The notes beneath the pieces are model-generated. The model saw only the letters and a program-made list of their open reading frames with translations. It was not told the DNA's origin and ran no database searches. Of a DNA stretch of 64,000 nt, positions 1 to 8,693 are shown piece after piece. Position numbers and translations under genes: made by a program. Origin of the DNA: an uncultured Roseibium sp. (GTDB lineage: Bacteria > Pseudomonadota > Alphaproteobacteria > Rhizobiales > Stappiaceae); contig NZ_OY769915.1 in NCBI RefSeq assembly GCF_963669205.1, forward strand, positions 1,834,001 to 1,898,000. Direction: 5' to 3'. How positions within the stretch are numbered: the stretch's first letter is position 1; the number at the start of each line of letters is the position of its first letter.

Positions 1-2
1 TG

Positions 3-296
3 CCGGCAGAGATCTGGCACTCGCGCGACGGCATCCTGACATATGAGACCTTGCCGGAGTTCCTGACCGCCGTCGCTGAATTCCAGGGGACCGGAGCCAA
101 GCTCAACGCCACCTATGTCTATGACAAGGCAACGGGTCTGAAGCTCTTCGGCAAGACGGCCTACTTCGTTCTCGCTGAGGACGGGTCCTACCAGACATTC
201 CTGCGCAAGCCCGATGCCGAGGCCTATGCCGCCGAGGTGACGGGTGAACTGGTTGATCTGCCGACCGCTGTCGCGGCCTTCGTTCCAAGCGAATAA
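3..296 (+). CDS. NosL-like protein, C-terminal fragment
   Basis: The reading frame is open from the window edge, so the 5' end is missing and only about 97 residues are visible. The pattern of a YVYD-x-ATG stretch, then FGKTAYFVL, then a PDAEAYAAEVTGE tail resembles the C-terminal half of NosL-type copper lipoproteins. The metal-binding N-terminus cannot be seen, so the family call is tentative. It leads a same-strand run that ends with SCO and PCu(A)C copper-delivery proteins, which fits a copper role. A strong hairpin follows the stop codon. Confidence 0.5.
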   Translation, partial: PAEIWHSRDGILTYETLPEFLTAVAEFQGTGAKLNATYVYDKATGLKLFGKTAYFVLAEDGSYQTFLRKPDAEAYAAEVTGELVDLPTAVAAFVPSE

Positions 297-304
297 TCAA
301 AACC

Positions 305-333
305 GACGGACGCCGCCGCCTGCGGCGTCCGTC
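305..333 (+). terminator. 12-bp perfect hairpin after the NosL-like gene
   Basis: GACGGACGCCGC at 305-316 pairs perfectly with GCGGCGTCCGTC at 322-333 around a 5-base loop. No T-run follows, so it may be an intra-operon processing or attenuation hairpin rather than a full terminator. Confidence 0.4.
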
Positions 334-392
334 CGGAATGAGACCGGTCAGGTACCACTGGCCGGTTGCCGCGACTGTTGAGGGAGAGTCGA

Positions 393-1340
393 ATGAGCAA
401 GATGGGGCAGATCGCCGACGCGGTCCGGGAAGAGACGTCTGCGGAGAGCCCGCCACGGCCCGCGCCAGCGAAAACCGCACCGGCAGCGATCGCCGATGAT
501 CCCGGGCTTTCCGGTGGTGATGTCTTGCGAGCGCTGAGCAGCCTGGTGAGAAACGGCAGCGATTTCGTAACGAAAAACGCCATGACAATCTGCCTGAGCG
601 TTCTTTCTCTCGCACTGGGCATCCTGGTCTGGCACCTGGCGACTGCGCTGAAGATCGATTTCTACATCAATTTCCAGAACGTCCCTTCGCCGACGAAGGT
701 GTTCTCGGCCTTCTGGATGCATCTGGCCGACCCGGAATTCTACATTCACATCGGCGTTTCCATGCAGCGCATCCTGACCGGCTATGTTACGGCGGCCGTG
801 ATCGGCATTCTGGCAGGGGTTCTCATGGGCCGGTCCAGGATCGCGCGCTCGCTGATCTATCCTTACATCGAGGTGCTGCGGCCCATCCCGGCCGTTGCCT
901 GGATCCCGCTGGCGATCCTGATGTGGCCGACCGAGGAAGCTTCGATCATCTACATCACGCTGCTCGGCGCGTTGTTCCCGATCGTTCTGAACACGCTGCA
1001 TGGCGTCGAGCAGACGCCGGAGGTGCTGGTCCGCGCCGCCAAGTCGCTCGGTGCATCGCGCCTGCAGATCTTCTGGCACGTGATCCTGCCGGCCGCGCTT
1101 CCAAGCATCGCAGCGGGTCTGGCGATCGGCATGGGTGTGAGCTGGTTTTCGCTTCTGGCGGGGGAGATCATCTCCGGTCAGTACGGCATCGGCTACTTCA
1201 CATGGAACGCCTATTCGCTCATCAACTACCCTGACATTGTTGTCGGAATGCTGGTCATCGGCGGGCTCGGCACGTTGTCGACCTATGCGGTGAAGCTTGG
1301 CATGCAGCCGCTTCTCGCCTGGCAGAAGAGGGCAAGATGA
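393..1340 (+). CDS. ABC transporter permease, nitrate/sulfonate/taurine type
   Basis: This 315-residue inner-membrane permease belongs to the BPD_transp_1 family. A Pro/Ala-rich cytoplasmic N-terminus of about 65 residues precedes roughly six hydrophobic segments. The EAA loop that docks the ATPase is visible as VRAAKSLGAS...ILPAALP. ATG 393 was chosen because AGGGAGAG lies about five bases upstream; a TTG at 366 is in frame but has no such site. It overlaps the next gene by four bases and is two genes away from its likely ATPase. The long N-terminal extension is characteristic of NrtB/SsuC-like proteins. The substrate is unknown; a role linked to copper or respiration is inferred only from the neighbours. 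Confidence 0.85.
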   Translation: MSKMGQIADAVREETSAESPPRPAPAKTAPAAIADDPGLSGGDVLRALSSLVRNGSDFVTKNAMTICLSVLSLALGILVWHLATALKIDFYINFQNVPSPTKVFSAFWMHLADPEFYIHIGVSMQRILTGYVTAAVIGILAGVLMGRSRIARSLIYPYIEVLRPIPAVAWIPLAILMWPTEEASIIYITLLGALFPIVLNTLHGVEQTPEVLVRAAKSLGASRLQIFWHVILPAALPSIAAGLAIGMGVSWFSLLAGEIISGQYGIGYFTWNAYSLINYPDIVVGMLVIGGLGTLSTYAVKLGMQPLLAWQKRAR

Positions 1341-2053
1341 TGTCGCTTGCACTCAGCCAGAGACTTTCCACGGTTGCTCATGTCATCCGGCCGCGTTTGA
1401 CACTGTGGCTGCTGCTGACCGCGGCATTCACGGTCGGCTACTATCTGCTTCTGATGGTCTCGCTGATCGTCCGCTTCGGCAATCTGCCGAACTACGCGAA
1501 TTTCTACAATTGGCCCGGAAGTGTCTGGACGATCATCCGCTCGACACCCTCCATTCGCGACATGCCCCCGATTATCGCCGAGGAGTACCTGCTCGAGTTC
1601 GGCTACATGAACTACGACTACGGTCTCGGCATCTCTGAGTGGGCACTCAATATCATTCCTTTCAAGGTTGTGCTGATGCTCGTCCTCTCCGGGCTGCTTG
1701 CCGCCAATCTCCTGCTTCTGAAATCCAAGTCCGCCTGCGCAGCCAAAACCCGCCTTCGGGCAGGTGCGGCAACGGGACTCGGCGCTGGTTTCGTCGCGGT
1801 CACTTCCGCCACCATGAGCTGGGTCGTGTGCTGTGCAACGCCAACCTGGATCGTCGGCTTGTCCATGCTGGGTCTCGGTGTCTCGACGGCATTCTGGATC
1901 GAACCGATCGGACCCTGGCTGACCGGGGCCGGCTATGGGCTGCTGGCCATCAGTCTGCTCATTCTCGCCGATCCGGTGCACGAGGCAGGTGACCAACTGG
2001 CAAAGGATGCATCCAAACCTTCGATCTCTCCGCGTAAAGGAGCACACGCATGA
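1337..2053 (+). CDS. unrecognised membrane protein with a CC-A-T-P-T-W motif
   Basis: I do not recognise this 238-residue protein. It has about four or five hydrophobic segments: one near residues 20-45, one near 110-130 and a cluster from 150 to 220. A periplasmic-looking loop rich in Tyr, Asn and Pro lies between the first two. A vicinal cysteine pair at the start of a hydrophobic stretch (VVCCATPTW) could bind metal or thiols, but that is inference. Its start overlaps the stop of the permease and its stop overlaps the start of the ATPase, so it is translationally coupled to both. That makes it a plausible extra subunit of this ABC transporter. Confidence 0.7.
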   Translation: MMSLALSQRLSTVAHVIRPRLTLWLLLTAAFTVGYYLLLMVSLIVRFGNLPNYANFYNWPGSVWTIIRSTPSIRDMPPIIAEEYLLEFGYMNYDYGLGISEWALNIIPFKVVLMLVLSGLLAANLLLLKSKSACAAKTRLRAGAATGLGAGFVAVTSATMSWVVCCATPTWIVGLSMLGLGVSTAFWIEPIGPWLTGAGYGLLAISLLILADPVHEAGDQLAKDASKPSISPRKGAHA

Positions 2054-2901
2054 ACACCCAGGTTGTTTCTCTGAATGAACGTATCCCGCACCAGGCTGTC
2101 ACCTCTCAGAAGGACTGCGGGCATATCGCCATCGAGGATGTGGAAATCGTCTTCGGGAAAGGCGCAGACGCAAACCAGGCGGTCAAGAAGACATCCCTGG
2201 ACATCCGGCCGGGAGAATTCGTCTGTATTCTAGGGCCGTCCGGCTGTGGCAAGTCAACGCTGCTCAACTCGATCGCCGGATACGTCAAGCCGACAAGCGG
2301 CACCGTCTTGGTCGATGACAAGGAAGTTGAGGGACCGGGCCCCGACCGGGGCATGGTCTTTCAGCAGTATTCGCTGTTTCCATGGAAAAACATTCGCGAA
2401 AACATCGCGTTCGGCCCCAAAGTTGCGGGCAGAACAAATGTCGAGTGCAGCTCGATTGCCAACACCTTCCTGGAGATGGTCGGGCTTTCCAAGTTCGCGG
2501 ACAAGTATCCGGCGGAGCTGTCCGGCGGCATGCAGCAGCGCGTCGGCATTGCGCGGGCGCTCGCGAACTATCCCTCCGTTCTCCTGATGGACGAACCTTT
2601 CGGAGCGCTGGACGCCCAGACGCGCCTGATGATGCAGGAAAACCTTCTGTCACTCTGGAGCGAGTTCGGTATCACGGTGGTGTTTGTCACGCATGATGTG
2701 GACGAGGCGATTTTTCTCGCCGACAGGGTCCTGATCATGAGCGCCGGCCCTGGGTCGATCATCGACGACCTGAAGATCGGTCTGCCACGCCCGCGGGACC
2801 CGTCGATCGCCACCAGTCCGGAATTCATGGCGCTCAAGAAAATCTGTCTGGATCAGATCCGCGCCGAAAGTCTGCGTGCCTTCGAACAGCAAAACAGGTG
2901 A
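2050..2901 (+). CDS. ABC transporter ATP-binding protein, SsuB/TauB/NrtD type
   Basis: This 283-residue nucleotide-binding subunit has a Walker A motif (GPSGCGKST), a Q-loop (VFQQYSLFPW), the signature LSGGMQQR, a Walker B motif (LLMDEPFGALD) and an H-loop (FVTHDVDEA). The Q-loop and the FPWKN stretch match the nitrate/sulfonate/bicarbonate group. It starts in a four-base overlap with the preceding membrane gene. It is the only ATPase of this type in the window, so it could also energise the second, ATPase-less system at 7.8-9.7 kb. Confidence 0.9.
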   Translation: MNTQVVSLNERIPHQAVTSQKDCGHIAIEDVEIVFGKGADANQAVKKTSLDIRPGEFVCILGPSGCGKSTLLNSIAGYVKPTSGTVLVDDKEVEGPGPDRGMVFQQYSLFPWKNIRENIAFGPKVAGRTNVECSSIANTFLEMVGLSKFADKYPAELSGGMQQRVGIARALANYPSVLLMDEPFGALDAQTRLMMQENLLSLWSEFGITVVFVTHDVDEAIFLADRVLIMSAGPGSIIDDLKIGLPRPRDPSIATSPEFMALKKICLDQIRAESLRAFEQQNR

Positions 2902-2905
2902 CACC

Positions 2906-3502
2906 ATGTTACGTATCTGCCTTGTCCTGGTCCTTTTCGGCTGCTCGGTGGGGGCAAACGCCCAATCGGTGAACGGCGTCATTCTGGATGAGCCCGTTGA
3001 GGTCGCCGAGTTCACTTTGGCCGCGCAGGACGCGACACCGTTTACGGCCGCCGAGCTCAAAGGCCAGTGGACGCTCATGTTCCTTGGGTTTACGCATTGT
3101 CCCGATGTTTGTCCCTTCACGTTGGCAAACCTGGAGGCCGTGCGCACGGAGCTCTCCCAGCTCGTCACCCCGGATAACCTGCCGGAAGTGGTTTTTCTTG
3201 CGGTGGATCCGGATCGGGACGAGGAACTCCTGGCTGACTACGTCAAGCATTTTGGCATTTCTTTCACCGGCATTACGGGGGAAAGGGCCGAGATCGACCG
3301 TCTTGTCGAAAGCATCGACGGGTTCTATCGCCTGGAGAAATCCGCAGAGGGCGACGAGGCCTATGACGTTACCCACAGTGCGGCGGTGACTGTCATTAAT
3401 CCGGACGGTGAAATCACCGCCAAGATCAGCCCTCCGTTTCACCCGTTCAACACCGCGAATTACCTGGCCCGTCACATGCGTGGGCTTGACGTCATCAACT
3501 GA
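2906..3502 (+). CDS. SCO1/SenC family copper chaperone
   Basis: This 198-residue thioredoxin-fold protein is exported or anchored by an N-terminal hydrophobic segment (residues 3-18). The copper ligands of the family are present: CPDVC (Cys65 and Cys69) in FTHCPDVCPF, and a distal His in YDVTHSAA. SCO proteins reduce or deliver copper to CuA sites of cytochrome oxidase or N2O reductase. ATG 2906 gives a proper signal segment; an earlier in-frame GTG at 2876 lies inside the ATPase gene. PCu(A)C follows 13 bases downstream. Confidence 0.9.
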   Translation: MLRICLVLVLFGCSVGANAQSVNGVILDEPVEVAEFTLAAQDATPFTAAELKGQWTLMFLGFTHCPDVCPFTLANLEAVRTELSQLVTPDNLPEVVFLAVDPDRDEELLADYVKHFGISFTGITGERAEIDRLVESIDGFYRLEKSAEGDEAYDVTHSAAVTVINPDGEITAKISPPFHPFNTANYLARHMRGLDVIN

Positions 3503-3515
3503 TTGGAGGTGCAGA

Positions 3516-4058
3516 ATGACACTCGGCTTCACGTTCAGGAAAAGCCTGAAGACTCTCCACGTTTCTGCGTCGGTGTTGCTCTTGGCTTTGACAGCGCCTG
3601 CATTGGCCGGCGGAGGTCACCAACACGGTCATGCCGGAGATGGTGATGCGCTCGAAGGGGTCATGGTGCACGCCCCGGTGTCGCCCGCGGCGGCGCCCGG
3701 AATCACGACTTCGGCCGTCTACATGACCCTTGAAAATCACAGCGGCAACGCTCTGGATCTTGTTGGCGTGAGCAGCCCGGGTTTTGAAATGGGGCACCTC
3801 CACAAGACATCGATGGTGGACGGTTTGATGACAATGGCGCCTGTCGCGCAGCTTTCCATACCATCGCATGCCAGTGTGCGTTTCGAGCCGGGCGGTCTGC
3901 ACATCATGCTGATGGGCGCCAAGGCTTCCCTCAGGCCGGGTGATACCTTTCCGGTGACGCTCGTTTTTGCAACCGGAGAAGGGGTCGAGGTTCCTGTCAG
4001 TGTCGTCGAGCCGGGCACCGCGTCCGGGCACGACCATGGTGCCATGAAGATGAACTAG
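3516..4058 (+). CDS. periplasmic copper chaperone PCu(A)C family
   Basis: The 180-residue protein has a signal peptide (cleavage near ALA-GG, about residue 30). The copper-binding pattern of the family is visible as M-x-H-x-H (EMGHLHKTSM), later Met residues, and GLHIMLMG. A His-rich stretch after the signal (GGHQHGHAGD) and a His/Met tail (GHDHGAMKMN) add possible copper ligands. ATG 3516 follows GGAGG by six bases. Family members hand Cu(I) to SCO or directly to the CuA site, which fits the adjacent SCO gene. Confidence 0.9.
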   Translation: MTLGFTFRKSLKTLHVSASVLLLALTAPALAGGGHQHGHAGDGDALEGVMVHAPVSPAAAPGITTSAVYMTLENHSGNALDLVGVSSPGFEMGHLHKTSMVDGLMTMAPVAQLSIPSHASVRFEPGGLHIMLMGAKASLRPGDTFPVTLVFATGEGVEVPVSVVEPGTASGHDHGAMKMN

Positions 4059-4072
4059 CAGGCCTGACTTTC

Positions 4073-4714
4073 ATGCCATCGAGCAGATCCCGATTGCAAT
4101 CATGCACCATGAGCCTGGTCCTGTCAGTGGCCTGCGGATTCTGGGCTGTGCCTCCGGTGCGTGCTGACATGATCGACACCAGCGGCATGGAACCCTGGGA
4201 AGTGTGCGGGCTCTGTCATTCGCTGGACGGCAATAGCCGAATGGCAAAGTTTCCGAAGCTCGCGGGCCAACGGGCGAACTACATTGAAAAGCAGTTCCGC
4301 GACTTTCATTCCGGCGACCGTCTGAATGACGGCGGTCAGATGGAGACCATAACCACCGAGATCGATTTTGCGGACCTGCAGCGGATAGCCGCCTATTTCG
4401 CGGATCTTCCGCCGCCATCCCCTTTTGAAGAAAAAGATACGGCAGGCGTCGACGCCGCTGTGCTCTTCAGGGAGGGGCGGGGAGAGATACCTGCCTGCCT
4501 GTCCTGCCACGATGGCGGGCTGTCTGCCGCGCCTTGGCTGGAGGCGCAGCACGCGGACTACATTGCCAAACAGTTGACCGACTTTCAGACCGGCGAACGC
4601 ACAAACGATCCGGACGGCATCATGCGCGCCGTCGCGGCGCAGTTGTCGGGTGACGACATTGCGGCTTTGTCGGTCTTTATCGCCGCACAGGAACGACCGG
4701 AGAGGGTCCCTTGA
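4073..4714 (+). CDS. diheme cytochrome c (c4-like)
   Basis: The 213-residue protein has a signal peptide ending near VRA-D and two class I heme motifs, CGLCH and CLSCH. Each is followed by a similar LAGQRANYIEKQ or LEAQHADYIAKQ stretch and F-x-SGDR or FQTGER-x-ND, so it is a tandem duplication of a c-type domain as in cytochrome c4. It probably carries electrons in the periplasm to a terminal oxidase or reductase that the neighbouring copper proteins mature. An alternative start is ATG 4109, which would shorten the signal peptide. Confidence 0.85.
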   Translation: MPSSRSRLQSCTMSLVLSVACGFWAVPPVRADMIDTSGMEPWEVCGLCHSLDGNSRMAKFPKLAGQRANYIEKQFRDFHSGDRLNDGGQMETITTEIDFADLQRIAAYFADLPPPSPFEEKDTAGVDAAVLFREGRGEIPACLSCHDGGLSAAPWLEAQHADYIAKQLTDFQTGERTNDPDGIMRAVAAQLSGDDIAALSVFIAAQERPERVP

Positions 4715-5475
4715 ACAAGATGATCACGAATACAAAGAAGCTCAAGGATCGGTCGAACGCGCCCCAGGACCGCGTGTCGGCGGTCTATCTGAGCGAAGTC
4801 ATGTCGGACATCGACGAAGGCGCAGGCTTTTTGAGCCGCCTGTCAGCCGAAGACCTTGCGATCGTCAGATCAGAAGGTTCGTCCTGCCGATTCCGGAAAG
4901 GGGAAGGGGTTTTCTTTCAGGGCGACCGGCACAGCGGTATCTGGCTGATCGAAAGCGGCAGTGTTCGGACTTTCTACGCTGGTCCGTCGGGGCGGGAAAT
5001 CACACTCGCGTTTTGGACACCCGGGCACTTCATCGGTGGCCCGGAGATCTTCGGTGGCGGTATGCACATGTGGTCCGCGGATGCGCAGGAGGACGTGGAG
5101 CTTCTTTATCTGACGGGTGCACGCATACGCCAACTGGTCGATACGATGCCGTCATTCGCGATCTGCCTGATAAACGGGCTTGTCGCCAAGGGCAAGTGCT
5201 ACTCGGCCCTCGTCCAGATGCTGGGAACCCGCTCGGTCACCGAGCGTCTTGCCCAGCTGCTGATCATCCTCGGCGACACACACGGCATCCCGGAAGGAAA
5301 CCGCCTCGTGATCGAAAAGAAGATCACTCATGAGCATCTTGCCGCCATCGTCGGATCCACGCGTCAATGGGTGACGATGACCCTGGACAAGTTCCAGAAG
5401 AAGGGGCTGATTTCGGTCAGCCGGAACCGCATCACGATCGAAAGTTACGAAATGCTTCGCTCCCAGGCCTCGTGA
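4711..5475 (+). CDS. Crp/Fnr family transcriptional regulator
   Basis: The 254-residue protein has a cyclic-nucleotide-binding-like beta barrel (about residues 35-150) and a C-terminal Crp-type winged helix with recognition segment HLAAIVGSTRQWVTMTLDKF. No N-terminal four-cysteine cluster is present, so it is not an oxygen-sensing FNR of the iron-sulfur kind. The start is TTG 4711, overlapping the cytochrome stop and preceded by GGAGAGGG; ATG 4720 is possible. As the last gene of the cluster it probably controls this operon. Confidence 0.85.
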   Translation: MNKMITNTKKLKDRSNAPQDRVSAVYLSEVMSDIDEGAGFLSRLSAEDLAIVRSEGSSCRFRKGEGVFFQGDRHSGIWLIESGSVRTFYAGPSGREITLAFWTPGHFIGGPEIFGGGMHMWSADAQEDVELLYLTGARIRQLVDTMPSFAICLINGLVAKGKCYSALVQMLGTRSVTERLAQLLIILGDTHGIPEGNRLVIEKKITHEHLAAIVGSTRQWVTMTLDKFQKKGLISVSRNRITIESYEMLRSQAS

Positions 5476-5500
5476 GGCAACCGGACCGTTTTTGGCGCTT

Positions 5501-6403
5501 CTACCCCCAGTCCTGCTCAAGCGTCTCCGTCAGCTGTTGAGCGAAGCGTGCGGCGGCGACGGGCAGGGTTCGGCCGGTCAGCTGGGCGACGGACAGGGAG
5601 CCGTAGGCACTGGGAGAGACGCTGAGCGGAATTGTCTTAATTCTGGGATTCAGGGATTTCGATTTCACGCCGATTTCAAGCTCGAACGCGATCGCCTGGC
5701 TGTCGACGACAAAGTTCCGCAAAAGAATGTAGCTCTCCGCTTCAACGGCGGGTTTCAGCTTTATCGCCAGTCTATCCGAATAGGCTTGGAGGATCTTCCG
5801 AACTGCATAATAGCGCGTCGGCAGGGCGAGAGGATAGGCGAGGCAGTCCAGGAATTTCAGCGATGTCTGATCCGCCAGCGGGTGATCGACCGACATGACC
5901 GCATGGATGGGCTGGGGCACGGAAACCATCTTCTGGAACTCCCGGCTGCTCAGCGGTTCGAAAACGATCGCCAGATCGGCAGTGAGGTTCTGCAATGCAA
6001 GCTCCGCCTCCTCGCCATCCTTGTTCTGGACATGGAATGTCACGTTCGGAAATTCCTGCTGATACTTCCTGATCTGCGTGGGCAAGAAGTATGGCAGCAC
6101 CGCCTGGCTGCAGGTCACCGCAACATGTCCGCGTCTGAGACCGGACAGATCGGCAATCCTGGACTGCACCAGATCGGCTTCCGCGAGTTGTTTTCGGAAC
6201 ACATCGATAAGCAATTCACCAGCCGTGCTCAGTCTGACGCCTCTGCCAAGTCGTTCAAAAACCTGAACATCCAGCTCCTCCTCAAGCGCCAGAATACGCC
6301 GGTTCAAAGCCGATGGCGTGATCGAAAGCTGCTCGGCTGCTTTCCGGATCGAACCGGTTCGGGCAATCGCATCAACGTATCTGTAGACCTTCAGATTGCG
6401 CAT
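5501..6403 (-). CDS. LysR family transcriptional regulator
   Basis: The 300-residue protein has an N-terminal HTH (residues 1-60, SIRKAAEQLSITPSALNRRI) and a periplasmic-binding-like effector domain. It is divergent from the hydrolase/ABC/amidase operon beginning at 6520 and is its likely regulator. The intergenic stretch carries repeats of GCAAC (TAGCAACAGAATGCAACAAT) that could be its binding region; this is inference. Confidence 0.9.
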   Translation of the reverse strand: MRNLKVYRYVDAIARTGSIRKAAEQLSITPSALNRRILALEEELDVQVFERLGRGVRLSTAGELLIDVFRKQLAEADLVQSRIADLSGLRRGHVAVTCSQAVLPYFLPTQIRKYQQEFPNVTFHVQNKDGEEAELALQNLTADLAIVFEPLSSREFQKMVSVPQPIHAVMSVDHPLADQTSLKFLDCLAYPLALPTRYYAVRKILQAYSDRLAIKLKPAVEAESYILLRNFVVDSQAIAFELEIGVKSKSLNPRIKTIPLSVSPSAYGSLSVAQLTGRTLPVAAARFAQQLTETLEQDWG

Positions 6404-6519
6404 GATGAACTTTTCATAGTGTTGCGTTTTTCGTCATTTATAGGGCCGAACTTAGCAACAGAATGCAACAATAAATTCAGATACCGTTTTCCCGGTTGAA
6501 ACGAAACGGTGATCTGAAA

Positions 6520-7809
6520 ATGCATGGACCGGGCCTGTCCCCCTTCGAAAAATCAGTTGTCGAAAGCATCACCGAGGAAGCCTGGCTTGGCCTGGCTGCC
6601 GACCTCATCCGATGCGGGCAACCCAGGTCCGGCAACGCGCTCGATCCGGACCAGCCTCACGGTGAAGAAGAAGCAATCGCGCACATGGTTGCCGGCCAGC
6701 TGATGGGCATGGGCTTCGAAGTCGAGATGCCGGTAAAGCGGGTCGGAAGACCAAACGTTGTCGGGCGGCAGCAGGGTGTATCGCCGGGTCCGAGCCTGAT
6801 GATCAACGACCACCTCGATACCTATCCGGTCGCAGAACCGGAAAAGTGGGATAAGACGGACTTCGATCCCTACAAGGCCACCAGACACGGCGACCTGCTC
6901 TATGCGCGCGGCACATCCGATACGCGCGGCAACATGGCAAGTGCGCTGTTGGCGCTCAAGGCGGTGCAGGCGTCCGGCGCGAGCCTCAAGGGGGAGCTGA
7001 TTGCCTGCTTCACGGTCGACGAAGAGCGCGACGGTGCGGATGGCTCGATTTTCGTAACCCGGGAACTCGGATTGCGTCCCGACTATTCCATCACGGCCGA
7101 ACCGACGGCCTGGGGAGGGCCTGAGGGGCCCTGGGGCATGTCGGTCTCGACGGCGAATTCCGGCCATTGTCTCGTCGAAATCACGCTGAAAGGCACAAAG
7201 GGGCACATCTGGCGGCCCGACATCATCGCCAATCCCATTCTGGAGGCCGGCCGGCTCCTGGGTGAACTGAAGGACATGCCGTTCACGCATGTGCCTCACA
7301 AATTCATGGGCCACACGCCTCCAATGACCTCGGTTGTGCGGATCCGAAGCGGTCTTGATGGAGAAATACAGTTCTCGCCCGATACCTGCGTCATCACGCT
7401 GGCGGTCGTCGGCATCGTTCCCGGCATGAGCATGGAGAGCGTCGTGAAGGATATCGACCGGGTGACGGCCGGGTGTCTTGCAGGCCGGAACGACATCGCC
7501 GCAGAAGTCAGACAGGTCCCGGGATCGATGTTTGTCGCCGGCACCGAACCCGTCGAGGAAACAGAGGAGCCGGTGAAAACGCTCATGTCTGTTTACGAGA
7601 CAATGCGCGGCGAGCCGCCAAAGCTTAATCGCAAGAACGCATTCAACGACACGATCAGGTTCCGCGAAGCCGGAATAAACGCGGTGACGTTCGGTCCCGG
7701 CGAGGATGGCTGGGCGGCGGACAACGAGTGGATCTCCATCCCGAAATCCGTCGAGGCCGCCCGCATCTATGCCGTCACCATTCTCCGCTTGATGAGCGAC
7801 AAGGAATGA
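6520..7809 (+). CDS. M20 family metallopeptidase / deacylase
   Basis: The 429-residue protein resembles acetylornithine deacetylase, succinyl-diaminopimelate desuccinylase and related amidohydrolases. Visible metal-site motifs are NDHLDTYP (His/Asp), GTSDTRGNMA (bridging Asp) and TVDEERDG (catalytic Glu). ATG 6520 is preferred over a TTG at 6496. It starts the operon divergent from the LysR gene and overlaps the next permease by four bases. With the amidase downstream it suggests breakdown of an imported N-acyl, amide or ureido compound; the substrate is not known. Confidence 0.85.
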   Translation: MHGPGLSPFEKSVVESITEEAWLGLAADLIRCGQPRSGNALDPDQPHGEEEAIAHMVAGQLMGMGFEVEMPVKRVGRPNVVGRQQGVSPGPSLMINDHLDTYPVAEPEKWDKTDFDPYKATRHGDLLYARGTSDTRGNMASALLALKAVQASGASLKGELIACFTVDEERDGADGSIFVTRELGLRPDYSITAEPTAWGGPEGPWGMSVSTANSGHCLVEITLKGTKGHIWRPDIIANPILEAGRLLGELKDMPFTHVPHKFMGHTPPMTSVVRIRSGLDGEIQFSPDTCVITLAVVGIVPGMSMESVVKDIDRVTAGCLAGRNDIAAEVRQVPGSMFVAGTEPVEETEEPVKTLMSVYETMRGEPPKLNRKNAFNDTIRFREAGINAVTFGPGEDGWAADNEWISIPKSVEAARIYAVTILRLMSDKE

Positions 7810-8624
7810 AATCTTGGCTAGCCTCCGTCAGCACCGGTTTGAAACGTCGGATTTTTCAACGCAGCCTGCTGTTGTCAGCGGTCACCGTCGCGCTCATGTT
7901 TTTGACTTGGTATGTCGTGACGGCGACGGGACTGGCGAACAAGCTCTTTCTTCCCGCACCGGACGCTGTCTGGAAGGCCTTCGTAAAGGCGATTGTGAAG
8001 GGATACCAGGGCAACACGCTCCAGGTGCATGTGGGTATAAGCCTGCTTCGGATCCTGACGGCATTTGCCGCCGCCGTCCTTGTCGGTGTGCCGCTGGGCA
8101 TCGTAATGGGCGTGTCCCAGACCGCGCGGTCCCTTCTCAATCCGATCATCGAATTCTACAGGCCGTTGCCGCCGCTCGGGCTCTATACGCTCCTGGTCAT
8201 GTGGCTCGGCATTGGCGAGGAGAGCAAATTTGCGCTGCTTTTCCTGGCCGGACTGCCCGGCATCATCATCGCAACAACGCAGGCGATCTGGAACATCGAC
8301 CCGCTTTACGTCCGGGCCGCAAAGGGGCTGGGCGCGAAAAAGTTCGACCTGCTCTGGGATGTCTACTTGCCGGCCGCTGGCCCGACGATCCTGGCCGGCA
8401 TGCGCATTTCGCTCGGATTTGTCTACACGGTCTTGGTCGCGGCCGAGATCGTAGCGGCGACGGCAGGTGTCGGCTGGATGATCTGGGACGCAGCAAAATT
8501 CCTTCTGAGCGATGTCGTGATCATGGGACTGATCGTCCTCGGCCTGACCGGTGTCGCGCTCGACATGACCATGCGTGCGATCGGCGCGCGGCTGATGCCC
8601 TGGCAATCGGCAATACGAACATAA
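7806..8624 (+). CDS. ABC transporter permease, taurine/nitrate type
   Basis: The 272-residue inner-membrane permease has about six hydrophobic segments and the EAA loop VRAAKGLGAKKFDLLWDVYLPAAGP. ATG 7806 overlaps the stop of the hydrolase gene, which fixes the start. Its binding protein follows at 8694, but there is no ATPase between 6.5 and 11.1 kb. It must borrow one, perhaps the ATPase at 2050-2901 or one outside the window. Confidence 0.9.
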   Translation: MKSWLASVSTGLKRRIFQRSLLLSAVTVALMFLTWYVVTATGLANKLFLPAPDAVWKAFVKAIVKGYQGNTLQVHVGISLLRILTAFAAAVLVGVPLGIVMGVSQTARSLLNPIIEFYRPLPPLGLYTLLVMWLGIGEESKFALLFLAGLPGIIIATTQAIWNIDPLYVRAAKGLGAKKFDLLWDVYLPAAGPTILAGMRISLGFVYTVLVAAEIVAATAGVGWMIWDAAKFLLSDVVIMGLIVLGLTGVALDMTMRAIGARLMPWQSAIRT

Positions 8625-8693
8625 CAACCGGCTTGGGCCTGGCCTTCCCTCGCGGATAAGAGAGTTCTGGCCAAACCGAACGTGGAGACAGAC

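Noticed and set aside
348..1352. 334-codon minus-strand frame opposite the first permease
   Set aside because: The sequence is Arg/His/Gln-rich antisense translation with no motifs, and the plus-strand permease is clear.
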